64,000 bases of DNA from Bimuria novae-zelandiae CBS 107.79 (taxonomy: Eukaryota; Ascomycota; Dothideomycetes; Pleosporales; Didymosphaeriaceae): positions 864,853-928,852 of the forward strand of contig ML976656.1 of assembly GCA_010015655.1 (NCBI GenBank), given 5' to 3'. Below, one piece after another: positions 46,526 through 58,575 of the stretch. The notes below the pieces were generated by a model. That model made no database searches. It saw only the letters and a program-made list of their open reading frames with translations, and had not been told where the DNA came from. The stretch's first letter is position 1, and each line of letters begins with the position of its first letter. Both the position numbers and the translations under genes were made by a program.

Positions 46526-46635
46526 TGTTTTGGCAGGGAGCTCAACCGTCTGGCTCAGATACATGCAGGTGCAGCGTGCAACCGTTGCTTCGTAGATAAT
46601 TGAGCGGCGCACATGGCCTCTTATATACCCGTAAC
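46526..46635. promoter_or_regulatory. 110-bp bidirectional promoter
   Basis: The whole distance between the start codons of the HD-domain gene (minus) and the HAUS6-like gene (plus). TATATAAG on the minus strand at 46620-46627 sits about 95 bp upstream of the HD-domain ATG, correctly oriented for that gene and only 9 bp from the HAUS6 ATG, so the other gene must use a TATA-less start. Confidence 0.55.
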
Positions 46636-49009
46636 ATGTCACGCACTACTTCGCAAACTTCGACCGCGTCCGGACCCGCCGCGAATGGCGTCGCACGGAG
46701 CTTACCCCTCAAAACAAACAATAGGCCAGCGCTGAGCAACCCGCTGCAGACGTCAGACATCAAGCTGTTTGTGACCAACTTGCGCTTGCTGGACTTGGAC
46801 AGGAGGCAGGACTGGCCCAATATCACGGTGCAGACCTTTTCTGCCAAAAATGCAGACCAGAAGCAGCGCATCGGCGCGGTGGAATGGTCGCTCTTCCGCC
46901 TGTTCGAGATGTGGGACCCCGTGGAGACAAGTCAGGTAGGCGTAATGAGCCACTCGAGGGAGTAATGTACTCATAACATTGCAGAAGCTCCAACCCTTCT
47001 TTCCGCCCCTCGAACCGCTGCAATCCCGCAACCTGCGCATCGCTCTACACCGCTCCCTGGACGCACTGAAGAAGGATGGCATTCTTGGTCGGGAAGCCGT
47101 GCTCCGAAAGACCATGTTGGACGAGTGCAAGGGCGAGAAATTCTATGAGATCCTGGCCTCGTTCTCTGCCGTCGTGCTGAAGAAGTCCCTGGCATCGCAC
47201 AAGAGGCAAGCACCCAACAAAGCAGTTGCGCGAACCTTGACAACCTCGGCCACCCTTTCGAGCCAAGGACAGGCCTCTTTGCTGCCTCTTGCGATTGCAC
47301 ACAAAGCAGCCCTCACAAATTTACTGCGGAGGAAGGAAGAGAAGCGTAGACGGTACACCGAGTTTGGCCATCTCTTGGACGCCAAGGCGGAAGAGATCAA
47401 CAGACGGATACGGAAGACTGCCGAGACCCCACGAGCATCCAAGCCGGCTGTTCCGCAGAAAGAGGCAGATGCAATCAAGAAACAGCTAAAGGACAACTGG
47501 GTCGGCGACCAGAGATGGGTTGACGTGATGCTGCATGGGGATGATGTCCAAGTTGATGCTGTCTTCCTGAACACGTCGTTCAAGAAGGTGTGGCAAATGG
47601 TTGAGCAAGGCCGCAGGCTCGAGGATGCTGTCCCAGAGATCGGCTTACTAGAGAACCTGCAGCTGAGGGTCGAGGAGCAAAAGACGAGACTGGAGCGGTG
47701 GAAGGAGTTTCGTGAGAAAATACAAAGCGAGGACGAATCTCAGAAGGCGCATCCCACCAAAACTTCAGCCCTTGTGAAGGACTTGAAGTTTGACAGTCAT
47801 CTGCAACTACAACTATCCTCGAAGCTATCCGAACGCGAGCCCACTGATCGGCGGAAATTACGGCCGGCGTATCAGGACATTTTAGTGGAGCTGGACGAGG
47901 AACTGTCACAGGCAGCGTCAACAAGATATAGCCAATCCTCCATGGCGCCATCGATGCGTAGTGGGCGTGTTTCCCGCTCACCTGTACAGCACCAAATATC
48001 ACGGTCACGATCAGACTCAATCCCTAAGAACACGGCGAGCCTTCCCAAAATCGCTAAGCCGAGAGTGCCATCAAGGATCAAATTAGACGATATCGTATCC
48101 AGTAGACCTACCCTTCTCGCACGACCAACCGGGGCAACTCCAGTGGATTCCGAGGCGACTCTTGTAGGACAAACGTTTACACGCCGAACCGCGCCTGTCT
48201 CTCCTGCTGCAGACTCTCCCACCGAACAGCTTCCTCACCTTGAGCCGACTGAAGACGTCTCCGATGCCCCTTCTGCTTCTGCATCGCCTGAAGAGACTCC
48301 AGCTGTGGAACAGCCCTCCCCGCCGTCATCTCCACCGCCGCGCAGCTCATATTATCCCTCCGAACCTCCCATCCTCGAGCTTCCTTCCCTCAGCACAGAG
48401 GAAGCCCTAGCCGCACAGATCGTCTCCACAGTCGGTGACGCCACCCCTTCACCCGCAAAGAAGCCGCAACCGCGCCTCTCCCTCATGGAGCGCACACGTA
48501 TGTCCATGGTCCGCACTACTAGCTTTGAGCCCATCTCCGAGTCGCCCTCTCTTCCCGACCCTCCTACTTCTACCGTCGAGGATCGGCATGCCGCCCTCAT
48601 GGAGCGCACACGCCTCAGCATGGCCGCGCTATCCGCAAAGCCCAAATCGCGCGCTTCCCTCGCACCAAACGAGAGGAAGAAGCCAGCAAGACCATCGCAA
48701 GTCTTCCCGGTCAACCAATTCGATACGCCGCGGCGCGCGCGGAAGTCGGAGTTCTTGGTTGTGGAAGAGGAGGTCGAAGAAAATGAGAAGACGCCCAAGG
48801 AGGATCTGTTCAGCGATGACGTGGATTACGATCGGGTGTTTAGAAGTCGCCCGAAGATCGCAACGAGTCCGGTGTTTGGAACGCCGGTTGTAGAGGAGGC
48901 AGACGGGTTCGACGAGGGCGTTACGGGTGTGGATCTTGCGGATGTGGATAACGAAGAGGATGGCGAGCCCTTTGAGCATGAGAGTCCGCTGCGGGGGAGG
49001 TTTCGGTGA
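46636..49009 (+). CDS. HAUS6-like augmin complex subunit
   Basis: Two exons (46636-46935, 46985-49009; GTAGGC donor, TTGCAG acceptor) give 774 aa. The first 250 residues match the HAUS6 N-terminal family: FVTNLRLLDLDRRQDWPNIT, AVEWSLFRLFEMWDP, PLEPLQSRNLRIALHRSLDA and a YEILASFSAVVLKKSL helix. Augmin recruits gamma-tubulin to pre-existing microtubules for branching nucleation in the spindle. A coiled-coil-like charged stretch covers about 210-330. The rest is Ser/Pro-rich and probably disordered, with two similar LMERTRxSM elements (around residues 500 and 540) and an acidic end. Confidence 0.85.
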
Positions 49010-49289
49010 ACAGTATGCCGAAGTAGTGACAGGGTGTGATTTTGATAACTGGGTATAGTGCTATGAGATTTTTTCCTGAAACCATTTCACACCTCCAATC
49101 GTCGAGAGAAAATCGTGTGGTTGCTCTCTCACAACAAGCTCTTCCCCCTCACCGCCTTCCAACTATATAAACCACAGAAGCCTTATATATATGTGTGTAT
49201 AATCTCCCCGTTCCACCGCACCAACCATCCTATATACCTACCCCTCTACGACATCGACCCTCCGCGGCGCCCCCACCCCAAGGGTCCTA

Positions 49290-51026
49290 TTACAACAGCC
49301 TCTCCCCCTGAAACGCAATCTTAATCCCCCAAATGTCCCACCCTCGCGCCAGCAACCCTCCCACCCACGCCCCAACAACCCAAACCCACCGGAACGGCGC
49401 CCCGACCGCGTGCACCGCTTCCCGCACCGCGTCGAGCACGTAGTACAGCGCCACCAACACATACAACAGCACGCAGATCTTGAGCAGAAGGCTGAAGAAG
49501 GACGTTAGCTGTGCGAAGCCGATGTCGAATTTAAATTTCCCTTTCGCTGAGAGCGAGGATGATGGTGGGGCGATGGGGCGGGAGAGTTTCCTAGGCCGAG
49601 CTCGCGGGGAGGGAGGGGGTGTGGAGGGGGGTGTGGCGTGCAGGGTGAAGGGGTCTATATATGAAGACGTCGGACGTGCGGGTGCGGCGGGTGGTGGTTT
49701 TGCAACAGTAGGCAAGGCGGTGGGAGTGGGGGTAGGGGTGGGTTTAGCAACGCGCGGACCCGCGGGACGGAGCCGGGCCCAGCGGCTCGCGAGGGTGCGG
49801 TTTTGTTCTGCTTTTCTGGTCTCGCGGTCTCGCAGGATGTCTGCGAAGGAGCGTTTTGCGGGGGTGGGCGCGGTTGTGGGGGTGGAGGAGGTGGAGGTGA
49901 AGACGGCGCTGTTGGTGGCGGCGACTTGGTCGTTTGCACTCGTCGTGTATGCGAAGCGTGGGGTGTGCTTTTCGGGGGATGAAGAGCGTGAGCGTTCTGA
50001 GGACGAGGTTTCCGGCGTGCGGGTGTAGAATGTCCACCGGTTCTCTTTCTGTGGAGGGTCGGGGGCTTGGACTTGGACCTGAGGAGCAGAGATCCGCGGT
50101 ACGAGACGCACTTTGATCTTGGGCGGACTGCCTGTCGGCGAGCCCGAGGCGCCTGTGACAGAATCGCTAGGCTGGAAGCGCGAGCGCAAGTTGGAGGACG
50201 CAGTATTGTTCAAGCCAATGGGTTTTCTCGAGACAGAGATATTGCTCGGCTCCTTAGTGGGCACGCTGGACATGAAGTTCTCCCTTCGCGATGCCTGTGC
50301 TGCTGCACTTGTTTCCCAAGCATGCTGCGCAATCGGCGGACTGGTAGGAAACGAGCCCGCAGGTGACGAGTGCGGCGGAGTCGGGGGTGGTGCTAAATCA
50401 ACTTCCACTGGAGCAGTCGCAGGCTGTCCGTTCTTACTGGCGTATGCATAATCGTACGAAACGATCTTTGACGGTACTCGAACGCCTTCGCTGTTGTTGC
50501 GTGCACGAACTTGCTGTGCCTTCTCCTTGTACGTCTGATATGCATCGACCTGGGCCTTCGAAGGAGACGGAATCTTAGCCCTAAAGACTGACGCCTCTTT
50601 AGGTATCTCGAAGATAGGTTCGCGCGTTGTCGGCATATCTATTGCGAAGGCGTCGCTCTCGAATGCATCCTCTCCTGGTCTCTCCGTGCGGATGGTCCGT
50701 CCCCATGCTGATTTCCTACTCACGGGTGCAAATGGGGCTTGGGTTTTTCGTATCTCAAGGAAATACTCCGAAGACTGCGCACTTTCGAGCGGATTTCTGG
50801 GTGCGAAAGAATTCGTGGAGCTGGCAGAGCCAGCCTTGACATGCGTGAGATGCGGCGGTGGACGTGGTGGCGTGGATGCGAACGATGGAACTTCTCTGAA
50901 CGTGGATGGCGGGGTGTAGCTGCATATAGATACTTTGCTGGGTGATAGATGGCCGTTCTTCGGATTGGGAAATGACGCTGTGATCATCCCTTCTTTGGGC
51001 TGCGGCTGGCGACGGAACAGTGGCAT
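49290..51026 (-). CDS. Ser/Pro-rich protein with C-terminal membrane anchor
   Basis: Unrecognised 578-aa single-exon protein. About 480 residues of Ser/Thr/Pro-rich, probably disordered sequence are followed by a hydrophobic segment FFSLLLKICVLLYVLVALYY and a second, weaker one (VWVVGAWVGGLLARGW). This gives a tail- or hairpin-anchored topology with a large cytosolic face. A moderately conserved-looking block SFADILRDRETRKAEQNRTL lies around residue 400. There is no signal peptide. Endoplasmic reticulum or nuclear-envelope location is an inference from the anchor alone. Confidence 0.75.
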   Translation of the reverse strand: MPLFRRQPQPKEGMITASFPNPKNGHLSPSKVSICSYTPPSTFREVPSFASTPPRPPPHLTHVKAGSASSTNSFAPRNPLESAQSSEYFLEIRKTQAPFAPVSRKSAWGRTIRTERPGEDAFESDAFAIDMPTTREPIFEIPKEASVFRAKIPSPSKAQVDAYQTYKEKAQQVRARNNSEGVRVPSKIVSYDYAYASKNGQPATAPVEVDLAPPPTPPHSSPAGSFPTSPPIAQHAWETSAAAQASRRENFMSSVPTKEPSNISVSRKPIGLNNTASSNLRSRFQPSDSVTGASGSPTGSPPKIKVRLVPRISAPQVQVQAPDPPQKENRWTFYTRTPETSSSERSRSSSPEKHTPRFAYTTSANDQVAATNSAVFTSTSSTPTTAPTPAKRSFADILRDRETRKAEQNRTLASRWARLRPAGPRVAKPTPTPTPTALPTVAKPPPAAPARPTSSYIDPFTLHATPPSTPPPSPRARPRKLSRPIAPPSSSLSAKGKFKFDIGFAQLTSFFSLLLKICVLLYVLVALYYVLDAVREAVHAVGAPFRWVWVVGAWVGGLLARGWDIWGIKIAFQGERLL

Positions 51027-51592
51027 GCTTGAAAGAAAAATGGGTTCTTAAAAAGCAAATGCGATAATGAACATGAAGACGAGCGGACATTCGAGAATTT
51101 GACTGAAGAAAAAAATGTGGTGGATAGGCGGAATGTGAGTGGCTGACTGACATAGTGACGGGAGGAGTTAAGGAATGCGGCGTGGCGCAGCGGTCCTGAA
51201 TCCGACCTCGCAACAACGCCACCCACTGAATATCTTCAAAAACAATCAAAGGAAGCAGTCAAATATTCAGTGCGTCGGCTGCAAGCAGTCAGATGCGAAC
51301 GTGCTGCTGGTCCGTGTCGCATAGCTGGGTGACAGGCGAGCAACAAGGTTTCTACCCTTGGAACGACCAGGCTCAGAGTGGTCGTTCTTTCAGAATTGCT
51401 TTACATTGATTTATAAATGCTGCCGGATTCCCTCAATGGTCATAGGGTATCTATCATGAAGTGACTTCGGAGGGTCAAAGTCAGATCAGTTCAACTCCGA
51501 ACCAAAATGCCACGCTGATATGCCCAAACACATCCAAACGCCTATTAAAATGGGTAGCTGTACAGGCTCAAAATGAATGTGATCACGGAAAG
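51027..51592. other. intergenic, nothing recognised
   Basis: Upstream of the anchored protein gene and 3' flank of the Seh1 gene. Confidence 0.45.
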
Positions 51593-52980
51593 CTAATTGT
51601 CCCCTGAGGTGCCAATCTCCGAGTACTCAAGCCAATGGCCATTGACAGCCTTCTTCCAGGCGCGGATGGTAGCGTCGTCTCCAGTTGAAACAAGAAGGTC
51701 ACCTTGATTATGTCAGACATATTTTGCTGCTTGCACGCTCGTCATGACTTACCCATCTGAGAAAAGGCGACTCGCCACACTGCACTCTGATGGCTGTGAA
51801 GCTCATCGACTAGCTTGGCTACTTGTGAAATACGACCAGGACCTTGTTCATGATCCTGGACTGGATCAGGACCCTTCGAAGCACCGGCTAGACCTGCACC
51901 TATGCCAGAAGGCGCTCGTGATTTACTCATCGATGGCGAGGGCATCGAATCAGCCATGGCCGTGGTGGACGATGCTCCCATGTTGGTGGAGACTTTATCA
52001 GAGCGAGGCGTAGATAGCTCGTAGATGCGTATAGCACCGTCCTTGCTAGCTGTTGCGAGCACGTCGTAACCTCTCATAGAACCGTTGGCCCATGCCACAT
52101 CCCGGATGATCTGTTGAGCGCCTTCCAGCTCGGCAACTTTGAAAAAACGCTTCGTCTTGTCAGTCCTGAAGACGATGACCTTGTTCATGGCCGCGACAGC
52201 TAGACCAAGAGATTTGCGATCCAAGCCGGCCATGATGGCAGTCCAACACGGGAGCTTCTCTTTGTGAAAAGCAACTTTGAAGCCCACCTCTTCTTGGCGC
52301 CCTGGAGGGTTGTTTCCACACACCCAGGTCTCGGCTATGCTGGTCCACTCGTTGAGATTGCTCTGATCGGTGGGCTCATAGACGAGAAGCAGGCCATCGC
52401 GCGTAATCAACGCGAGCCAAGTCTCCTGCATGATGTTCTTGAAGTCCAATGACATGAACGGAGCATTGGTCTGCGATGCGAGATTGGTAATGAGCTTGAA
52501 GCGATTGCCCGACATGGGTACTTCGGTCACATCTTCTTGCCAGAGCTTGCAGCGGCCATCTTCACCGATGCTACCGACCACCTCGCCCATGAAAGGGCCG
52601 TTCCATTTGACCTGGGTCCTGTCAGTGATGCACGGGAAACCGCGAATTTGTGAATTTCGCGGCCCATGCCGCCTATCCTGGGGTAACACAATGGCCTGAG
52701 GCGTCTCTGGACTCTAGAATAAGGTGTGGCAAAACGGCTGTGCAGATGCCGGGGTACCAGAAAGGGCTCGGGTGGAGGTATGGGTACCACTCACATCAAC
52801 AATCTCAGCATCGTGCGCCTTCCAGCTTTCGACCAGCGACCAGGACTCTTCTTTCTTGTCCCACACTTTGAGTCGGTGGTCCGAGCTGGCCGTCACCATG
52901 CGCGTACCGAAATAATTGAAGTCGACGGCCAGCACGAGGTCTTGATGGCCGTGTGCAAACGTCTGGAAGCTGGCTGCCAT
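51593..52980 (-). CDS. SEH1: Seh1-type WD40 nucleoporin / SEACIT subunit
   Basis: Beta-propeller subunit of the Nup84 (Y) complex and of the SEA complex acting on TORC1. Exons 52795-52980, 51753-52611 and 51593-51702 (GTGAGT and GTAAGT donors) give 384 aa from MAASFQTFAHG, where homologues begin. Diagnostic blocks are DLVLAVDFNYFGTRMVTASS, then DHRLKVWDK, WNGPFMGEVVGSIGEDGRCK, SLDFKNIMQETWLALITRDG and VSTGDDATIRAWKK. A roughly 65-residue Ser/Pro-rich insertion separates the fifth and sixth blades. The frame is open 120 codons further upstream (to an ATG at 53340) with fairly protein-like composition; whether this extension is translated is unresolved. Confidence 0.9.
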
Positions 52981-53552
52981 GTTTGCATACGCGTTCCTGG
53001 CGCCCCAAAATGCAGCTCGGAGGTACTCCTGCACGTTTGCGTCAACGGCGGACGCGCTTCCGTCGGCAGAGGGCTCCTGGAGCAGCGGCAGCACAAGGTC
53101 GGCTTTTCCTACGGCATCATCAAGCGTGACGATATTGAGATGAGAATGCTTGCGATGATGGGACCGTGCCTCGGCGTGGTGTGGGCCTGGGCCTTCGCCA
53201 GGCGACAAGCTCGAGTCTGACGCTGCGCACGAAGGCAAGCGCGACGGCGTCAAGTTGGATAGAAATGCTGGACGATGCAGTTTACGCGTGACTGCGTCCA
53301 GAGAGAGCTGAATGGGATCGTGCTCTGTGGTTTGGTCCATGGCTTGCTGGAAGCGGGTGCGGCGGCAGCTCGTTTCGGGATTAGGTGGAGCTTACGTGGA
53401 AACAGAGCCTCAGCGAACATGTATGTGGCTTCAACAACTCCACGAACCGCCGGGACGTGCAAAATAGCAAAAGCGCACTTTCAGACGCTCCTTTTCTGTT
53501 TTCTTTCTTGTTGGTACTCTTTTTTTGGGGGGGCTACTCGGATTTGATCGGC

Positions 53553-55065
53553 ATGTCGACTGCCCTGAGCTCGAAGGAGGCCTATTCGCTGCTGTCCCTG
53601 TCCTTGGCGGCCGTGGGCGTGCTGTCCAACACGTTCACTGGAGAAGGCGAGCCGCTGATCGCCTCGATCGCTTTTAGTTGTCTGGCGTTCGCTGCCTGTT
53701 ATGCACTTATACGATGGCTTGGGCAAGCCTTTATACGGCGGGGATTCAAAGGCAAGGATCTGTGCAAACTTAAACAGACCGAGATGTACGACCGACCGCG
53801 CCCTCGACTATCCAAGCTCACATGACTTAGCCCAGAGACCATGGGCGCCGTGTGTGCCATGGTGTATCTCTTCACGATCATAACATTCATCCCGTGGCCA
53901 TTCTACAAAGACATTGTCGTTGCAACGTCAGGCGGTGGCAACCGCGATGTTATCAAAGAGCTAGAAGAGGTTGAGACGGGAAGGTTCCTCCACCGGTTCC
54001 CTCACAACAAGGTGCGACATCCTGTACCAGATCAGACGTCGGCTGACTCTTTTCTAGCTCGCTTCGTACCTGTCTGCCATTCTCTCGCTGCAGTCCATCG
54101 TTCTGTTCGGCATCGGCGATGATTTGTTCGACATTAGATGGCGACACAAGGTCTTCATTCCCGCTGTGGCAGCCATTCCGATGCTCATCGTCTACTTTGT
54201 GGACTTTGGTGTCACGCAAATGGTGGTCCCGATACCGCTGCGGCCGTACCTTGGAGAGCTGTTTGATCTTGGTGCGTGATGGTCGAAAGCTAGTGGGACG
54301 GTGCTAACAACTGCAGGTTGGCTGTACTACATATACATGGCCCTGCTTTCCATTTTTTCGTCCAACAGCATCAACATTCTCGCCGGTATCAACGGCATCG
54401 AGGTCGCCCAATCACTGGTCATTGCTGGGCTGATCGTGGTCAACGACGTGCTGTACCTATCACCGTTCACTGCGTATCCGCATCCTGCAACTGATTCGCA
54501 CTTGTTCTCCCTCTATCTCTTGTTGCCGTTCATCGGGGTGTCACTTGCGCTCTTGAAGCATAATTGGTTCCCTGCCAAGGTTTTCGTCGGAGACACGTAC
54601 TGCTACTTTGCGGGCATGGTCTTCGCCGTCGACGGGATCTTGGGCCACTTCAGCAAGACACTCATTCTGCTGCTGTTGCCCCAGGGGTTCAACTTTGTTT
54701 ACTCAGCGCCCCAGCTGTTCCAGATCGTACCATGTCCCCGACATCGGCTCCCTCACTTCAATGCACGGACCGGCCTTCTCGAATGCTCGCGCGTCGAATT
54801 CAAGAGACCACTTGTCCGCCCGGTCGCAGAGAGCCTGAAGCTACTGCATCGACTTCGGCTGCTCGACGTTGAAACAGACAAAAACGGGCAGGTGTTGTCG
54901 TCGTCAAATTTCACTCTCATCAATCTGTGGCTGGTATGGTTTGGACCGATGCGGGAAGACCGCCTTGCATTAGGGCTATTGGCGTTTCAGACTGCGATCG
55001 GGGTGCTAGGGCTGCTCGTACGGCACCGCATGGCGCTACTTGTGTTCACGGCAGACAACTGGTAG
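53553..55065 (+). CDS. ALG7: UDP-GlcNAc:dolichyl-phosphate GlcNAc-1-phosphotransferase
   Basis: First enzyme of N-glycan precursor assembly in the ER membrane, the target of tunicamycin. Four exons (53553-53785, 53831-54011, 54058-54271, 54317-55065) give 458 aa with about ten membrane segments. Signatures are PETMGAVCAMVYLF, the catalytic acidic motif LFGIGDDLFDIRWRHK, FSSNSINILAGINGIEVAQS and NWFPAKVFVGDTYCYFAGM, followed by GHFSKTLILLLLPQGFNF. The second exon junction splits the Ile of KQTEIPETMG. The start is divergent from Seh1; the distance is 572 bp from the conserved Seh1 ATG. Confidence 0.96.
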
Positions 55066-55746
55066 AGAGTCACTAGTACAGGGTTGGATGCGGTTGGGCA
55101 TAGTGTAGAATACGAGGAAATGTGTACAGAAACTGCAGGTTCGGGCCGCAAGCGGGATCGTCGGTCCACTGCTACTGTAAGCGTAAACGCGAGGAGGCGT
55201 GCAGGTAGGCCAATCGGAGGGCATGCGTTTGGTGCTTACTTGAGGGCGGAAAATTTGGGCTGCTCGCGTCTAAACGCGGGGCGTAGTGGGCCTCGACGGG
55301 GGGGAGTCTCAGCGAAGCAGCGCGGTTCAGAACGTCATCACTCAGGGAGGGGCGCCTTGTGCCGGGCATCGCGGCGAGGGTGACAGGCCTTCGCTGCAGG
55401 GCGAAATAGGCATCGCGAATGGAATCGTAGCCGCAATCGCAGCGGCATGCAGCTCTCGCACGCGCGCACACGAACGCCGCCACAGCAGCGTGGTGGCTCG
55501 CATGGTTAGCCGAGAGAGGCCGGAAAGGTCGACCGTGATATGCGCTCCGAAAATCGGCACCGCCCTCGCTGTTGTTCTGGTAGAGTCCGCTATATTTGAG
55601 TGCCACAGCTCCTCATTCTGGGCAATCAATCCTGCTTCGGACGCTGACACTGCTCCTCTCGCTTTTTCCCCTCTGTGCTTCTCCCTTTGACAGCTTTTAC
55701 CCTTGTTACATTTTGCTGTAATTGTAGCACACCCGCGGTTAACAAC
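55066..55746. other. upstream region of LEU1
   Basis: No supported coding feature. I looked for a Leu3-type CCGGnnnnCCGG element in the proximal part and did not find one. Confidence 0.4.
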
Positions 55747-58171
55747 ATGCCGTCTGCCGTGCAACCACCACGGACCTTGTACGACAAGGTCTTTGAAGAC
55801 CACATTGTCGACGAGAAGGACGATGGCACAATCCTGCTCTACATTGGCACGTGTCCCGCTGCGCATACCACACCCACACTGGCTAACAATTCGCAGACAG
55901 GCATTTGGTGCACGAAGTGACGTCGCCACAGGCCTTTGAAGGCCTCCGAAATGCAGGCCGCAAAGTGCGGAGACCGGACTGCACGCTTGCCACTGTAGAC
56001 CACGTATGTTTTCTCCGGCACCCTTCTTTATGCAATTCTGACGGACATAGAACATCCCCACAATCTCGCGGAAAAACCTCACCACCACCGAGAAGTTCAT
56101 CGACGAGGCCGACTCACGGACGCAATGCATGACCCTCGAGGAGAACGTCAAGGCGTTCGACCTCACATACTTTGGCCTCGACGACAAGCGCCAAGGTATC
56201 GTGCACATTATCGGTCCGGAGCAGGGCTTCACCCTGCCTGGCACCACGGTTGTCTGCGGTGACAGCCATACGTCGACACATGGTGCCTTTGGCTCCATCG
56301 CGCAGGGCATCGGCACGAGCGAGGTCGAGCACGTCCTGGCTACGCAGACGCTCATCACCCGGCGGAGTAAGAACATGAAGGTGCAAGTCGACGGAGAACT
56401 AGCGCCCGGTGTCAGCAGCAAAGACATTATCCTGCATATAATAGGAGTGATTGGCACGGCTGGAGGCACCGGCTGCACCATCGAGTTCTGCGGATCCGCC
56501 ATCCGCAGTCTCAGCATGGAGGCGCGCATGTCGATATGTAACATGGCAATTGAAGCAGGTGCTCGTGCGGGCATGATCGCGCCGGACCAGACGACCATCG
56601 ACTACCTGAAGGGGCGCCCACTTGCGCCCAAGGTGGACAGCCCAGAGTGGAAGAAGGCCGTCAATTACTGGCTAACGTTGAAGTCGGATCCGGACGCCAA
56701 GTGGGACCATGAGATCTACATCGACTGCAAGGACATCGCGCCTACCGTCTCCTGGGGCACCTCTCCTCAAGACGTTATCCCCATTACCGGCAAGGTGCCG
56801 AGTCCGGACGACTTCCAGGACGAGGTCAAGAAGAATGCGTGCAAGCGTGCCCTGGAATATATGGGTCTGGAGGCTGGCACTCCCATGCAGGAGATTCCTG
56901 TGGACAAGGTGTTCATCGGTTCCTGCACAAACGCCCGAATTGAGGATCTACGGGCTGCAGCGCGCGTAGTGCAAGGCAAGAAGGTTGCGTCGAACATCAA
57001 GCACGCCATGATCGTCCCCGGGTCTGGTCTAGTCAAGAAGCAGGCTGAGGCTGAGGGCCTCGACAAAATATTCACTGACGCTGGTTTCGACTGGCGGGAA
57101 GCTGGCTGCTCCATGTGCCTAGGCATGAACCCCGATATCCTCTCTCCTGGCGAGCGCTGTGCCTCAACATCCAACCGAAACTTCGAAGGGCGACAAGGTG
57201 CCGGTGGCCGTACACATCTCATGTCGCCCGTCATGGCTGCCGCCGCCGCCATCGTCGGCAACCTCGCTGATGTCCGCAAACTCGCCCCGCCATCTACATC
57301 CGCCGCAAAGGGCTCCCCCAAGGTAGAAGTCCAGGGCGACGCCCACATGGAAGACCCCACTTCAGACGAAGACCTCGACCACATCATGGACGCACCCGTC
57401 GACAACGCCACTCACCCGTCTTCCACATCCACGCAAGGCGCCTCCGCCGGCATGCCCAAGTTCGAGACTCTCCGTGGCTACGCCGCGCCCATGGACATCG
57501 CCAACATCGACACCGACGCCATCATCCCCAAGCAATTCCTCAAAACAATTAAGCGCTCCGGCCTTGGCTCCGCGCTCTTCCACCCCTGGCGCTACGAGCC
57601 CGGCACCACCACCGAGAAGTCCTCCTTCATCCTCAACCAAGACCCCTTCCGGCGCTCCAAGATCCTCGTCTGCACAGGCCCCAACTTTGGCTGCGGCTCC
57701 AGCCGCGAACACGCGCCCTGGGCCCTCCTCGACTTCGGCATAAAGTGCGTCATCGCCCCCTCGTACGGCGACATCTTCTTCAACAACACCTTCAAGAACG
57801 GCATGCTGCCCATCCGCATCGGCGACCAGGCTGTCCTGGAGAAGATCGCGGATGTCGCGAAGGCGGGCAAGGAGCTTGAAGTCGATTTGCCGAACCAGGT
57901 CATTCGTGATGGCGGGGGCACCGAGCTGGCGAAATTCGAAGTCGAGGAGTTCCGGAAACATTGTCTGATTAATGGGTTGGATGATATTGGCTTGACTATG
58001 GGGAATGTGAAGGCGATTGAGCGGCATGAGGCAAAGCGCTCGCGGGAGTGGCCGTGGCTGGATGGCAGTGGGTTTCTTGCGAGACATCGGAAGGGCCCAG
58101 TGAAGGTGGAGGCGGCGGCTGTGCCGAAGACGAACAGGGGAGAGGTGGTGGGCGAGCCGCTGGAGTGGTAG
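55747..58171 (+). CDS. LEU1: 3-isopropylmalate dehydratase (fused large and small subunit)
   Basis: Second step of leucine synthesis, isomerising 2- to 3-isopropylmalate with a 4Fe-4S cluster. Exons 55747-55846, 55897-56003 and 56051-58171 give 775 aa. The large-subunit part has [20 protein letters not shown] and cluster Cys in [11 protein letters not shown] and [12 protein letters not shown] low-complexity linker (about residues 470-515) leads to the small-subunit swivel domain with [16 protein letters not shown] and [20 protein letters not shown]. This fused form is standard in fungi. Restoring the universally conserved [15 protein letters not shown] requires a GC donor (ATTG|GCACGT) for the 50-nt first intron, with branch GGCTAACA; no GT site gives the right frame. 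Retention would stop translation at 55920. Confidence 0.96.
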
Positions 58172-58575
58172 ACCCTCTCCCTGCTTTTGCGTGCAGGTGC
58201 TGAAATATACAAGTGTGGTTCCGAGGGTTTGGAATGTGGCTTTGGGAGGAGAAAAGGTTATATACGGATTGATATAATTCCCTGTAGCGATGTTGATTTC
58301 GTTTGAGGCTCTAGCATGTACGTCGAATTCAGAGGGCGAATGCACATCTGCGTTCAACGAAGAATATTTCTTATTGCGACTGCCTCTCTATTTTTCACAT
58401 ACGCTGATTGCCAATATAAAAAAAATTCATATGATGTGACCATGTCTCCAATACCGTGGTATAGTGCTACGATCCTCAGGGGCCGCATGCTTCGTCCCAG
58501 AACGCCATTTCCATGCCAGCCCTGCCGTAACGCCAATCTTAAGAGCCAGACAGACGCTTGCTTTTACATATTACC
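58172..58575. other. 3' flanks of convergent LEU1 and CDC73
   Basis: Short A/T-rich stretch with no recognised feature. Confidence 0.45.
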
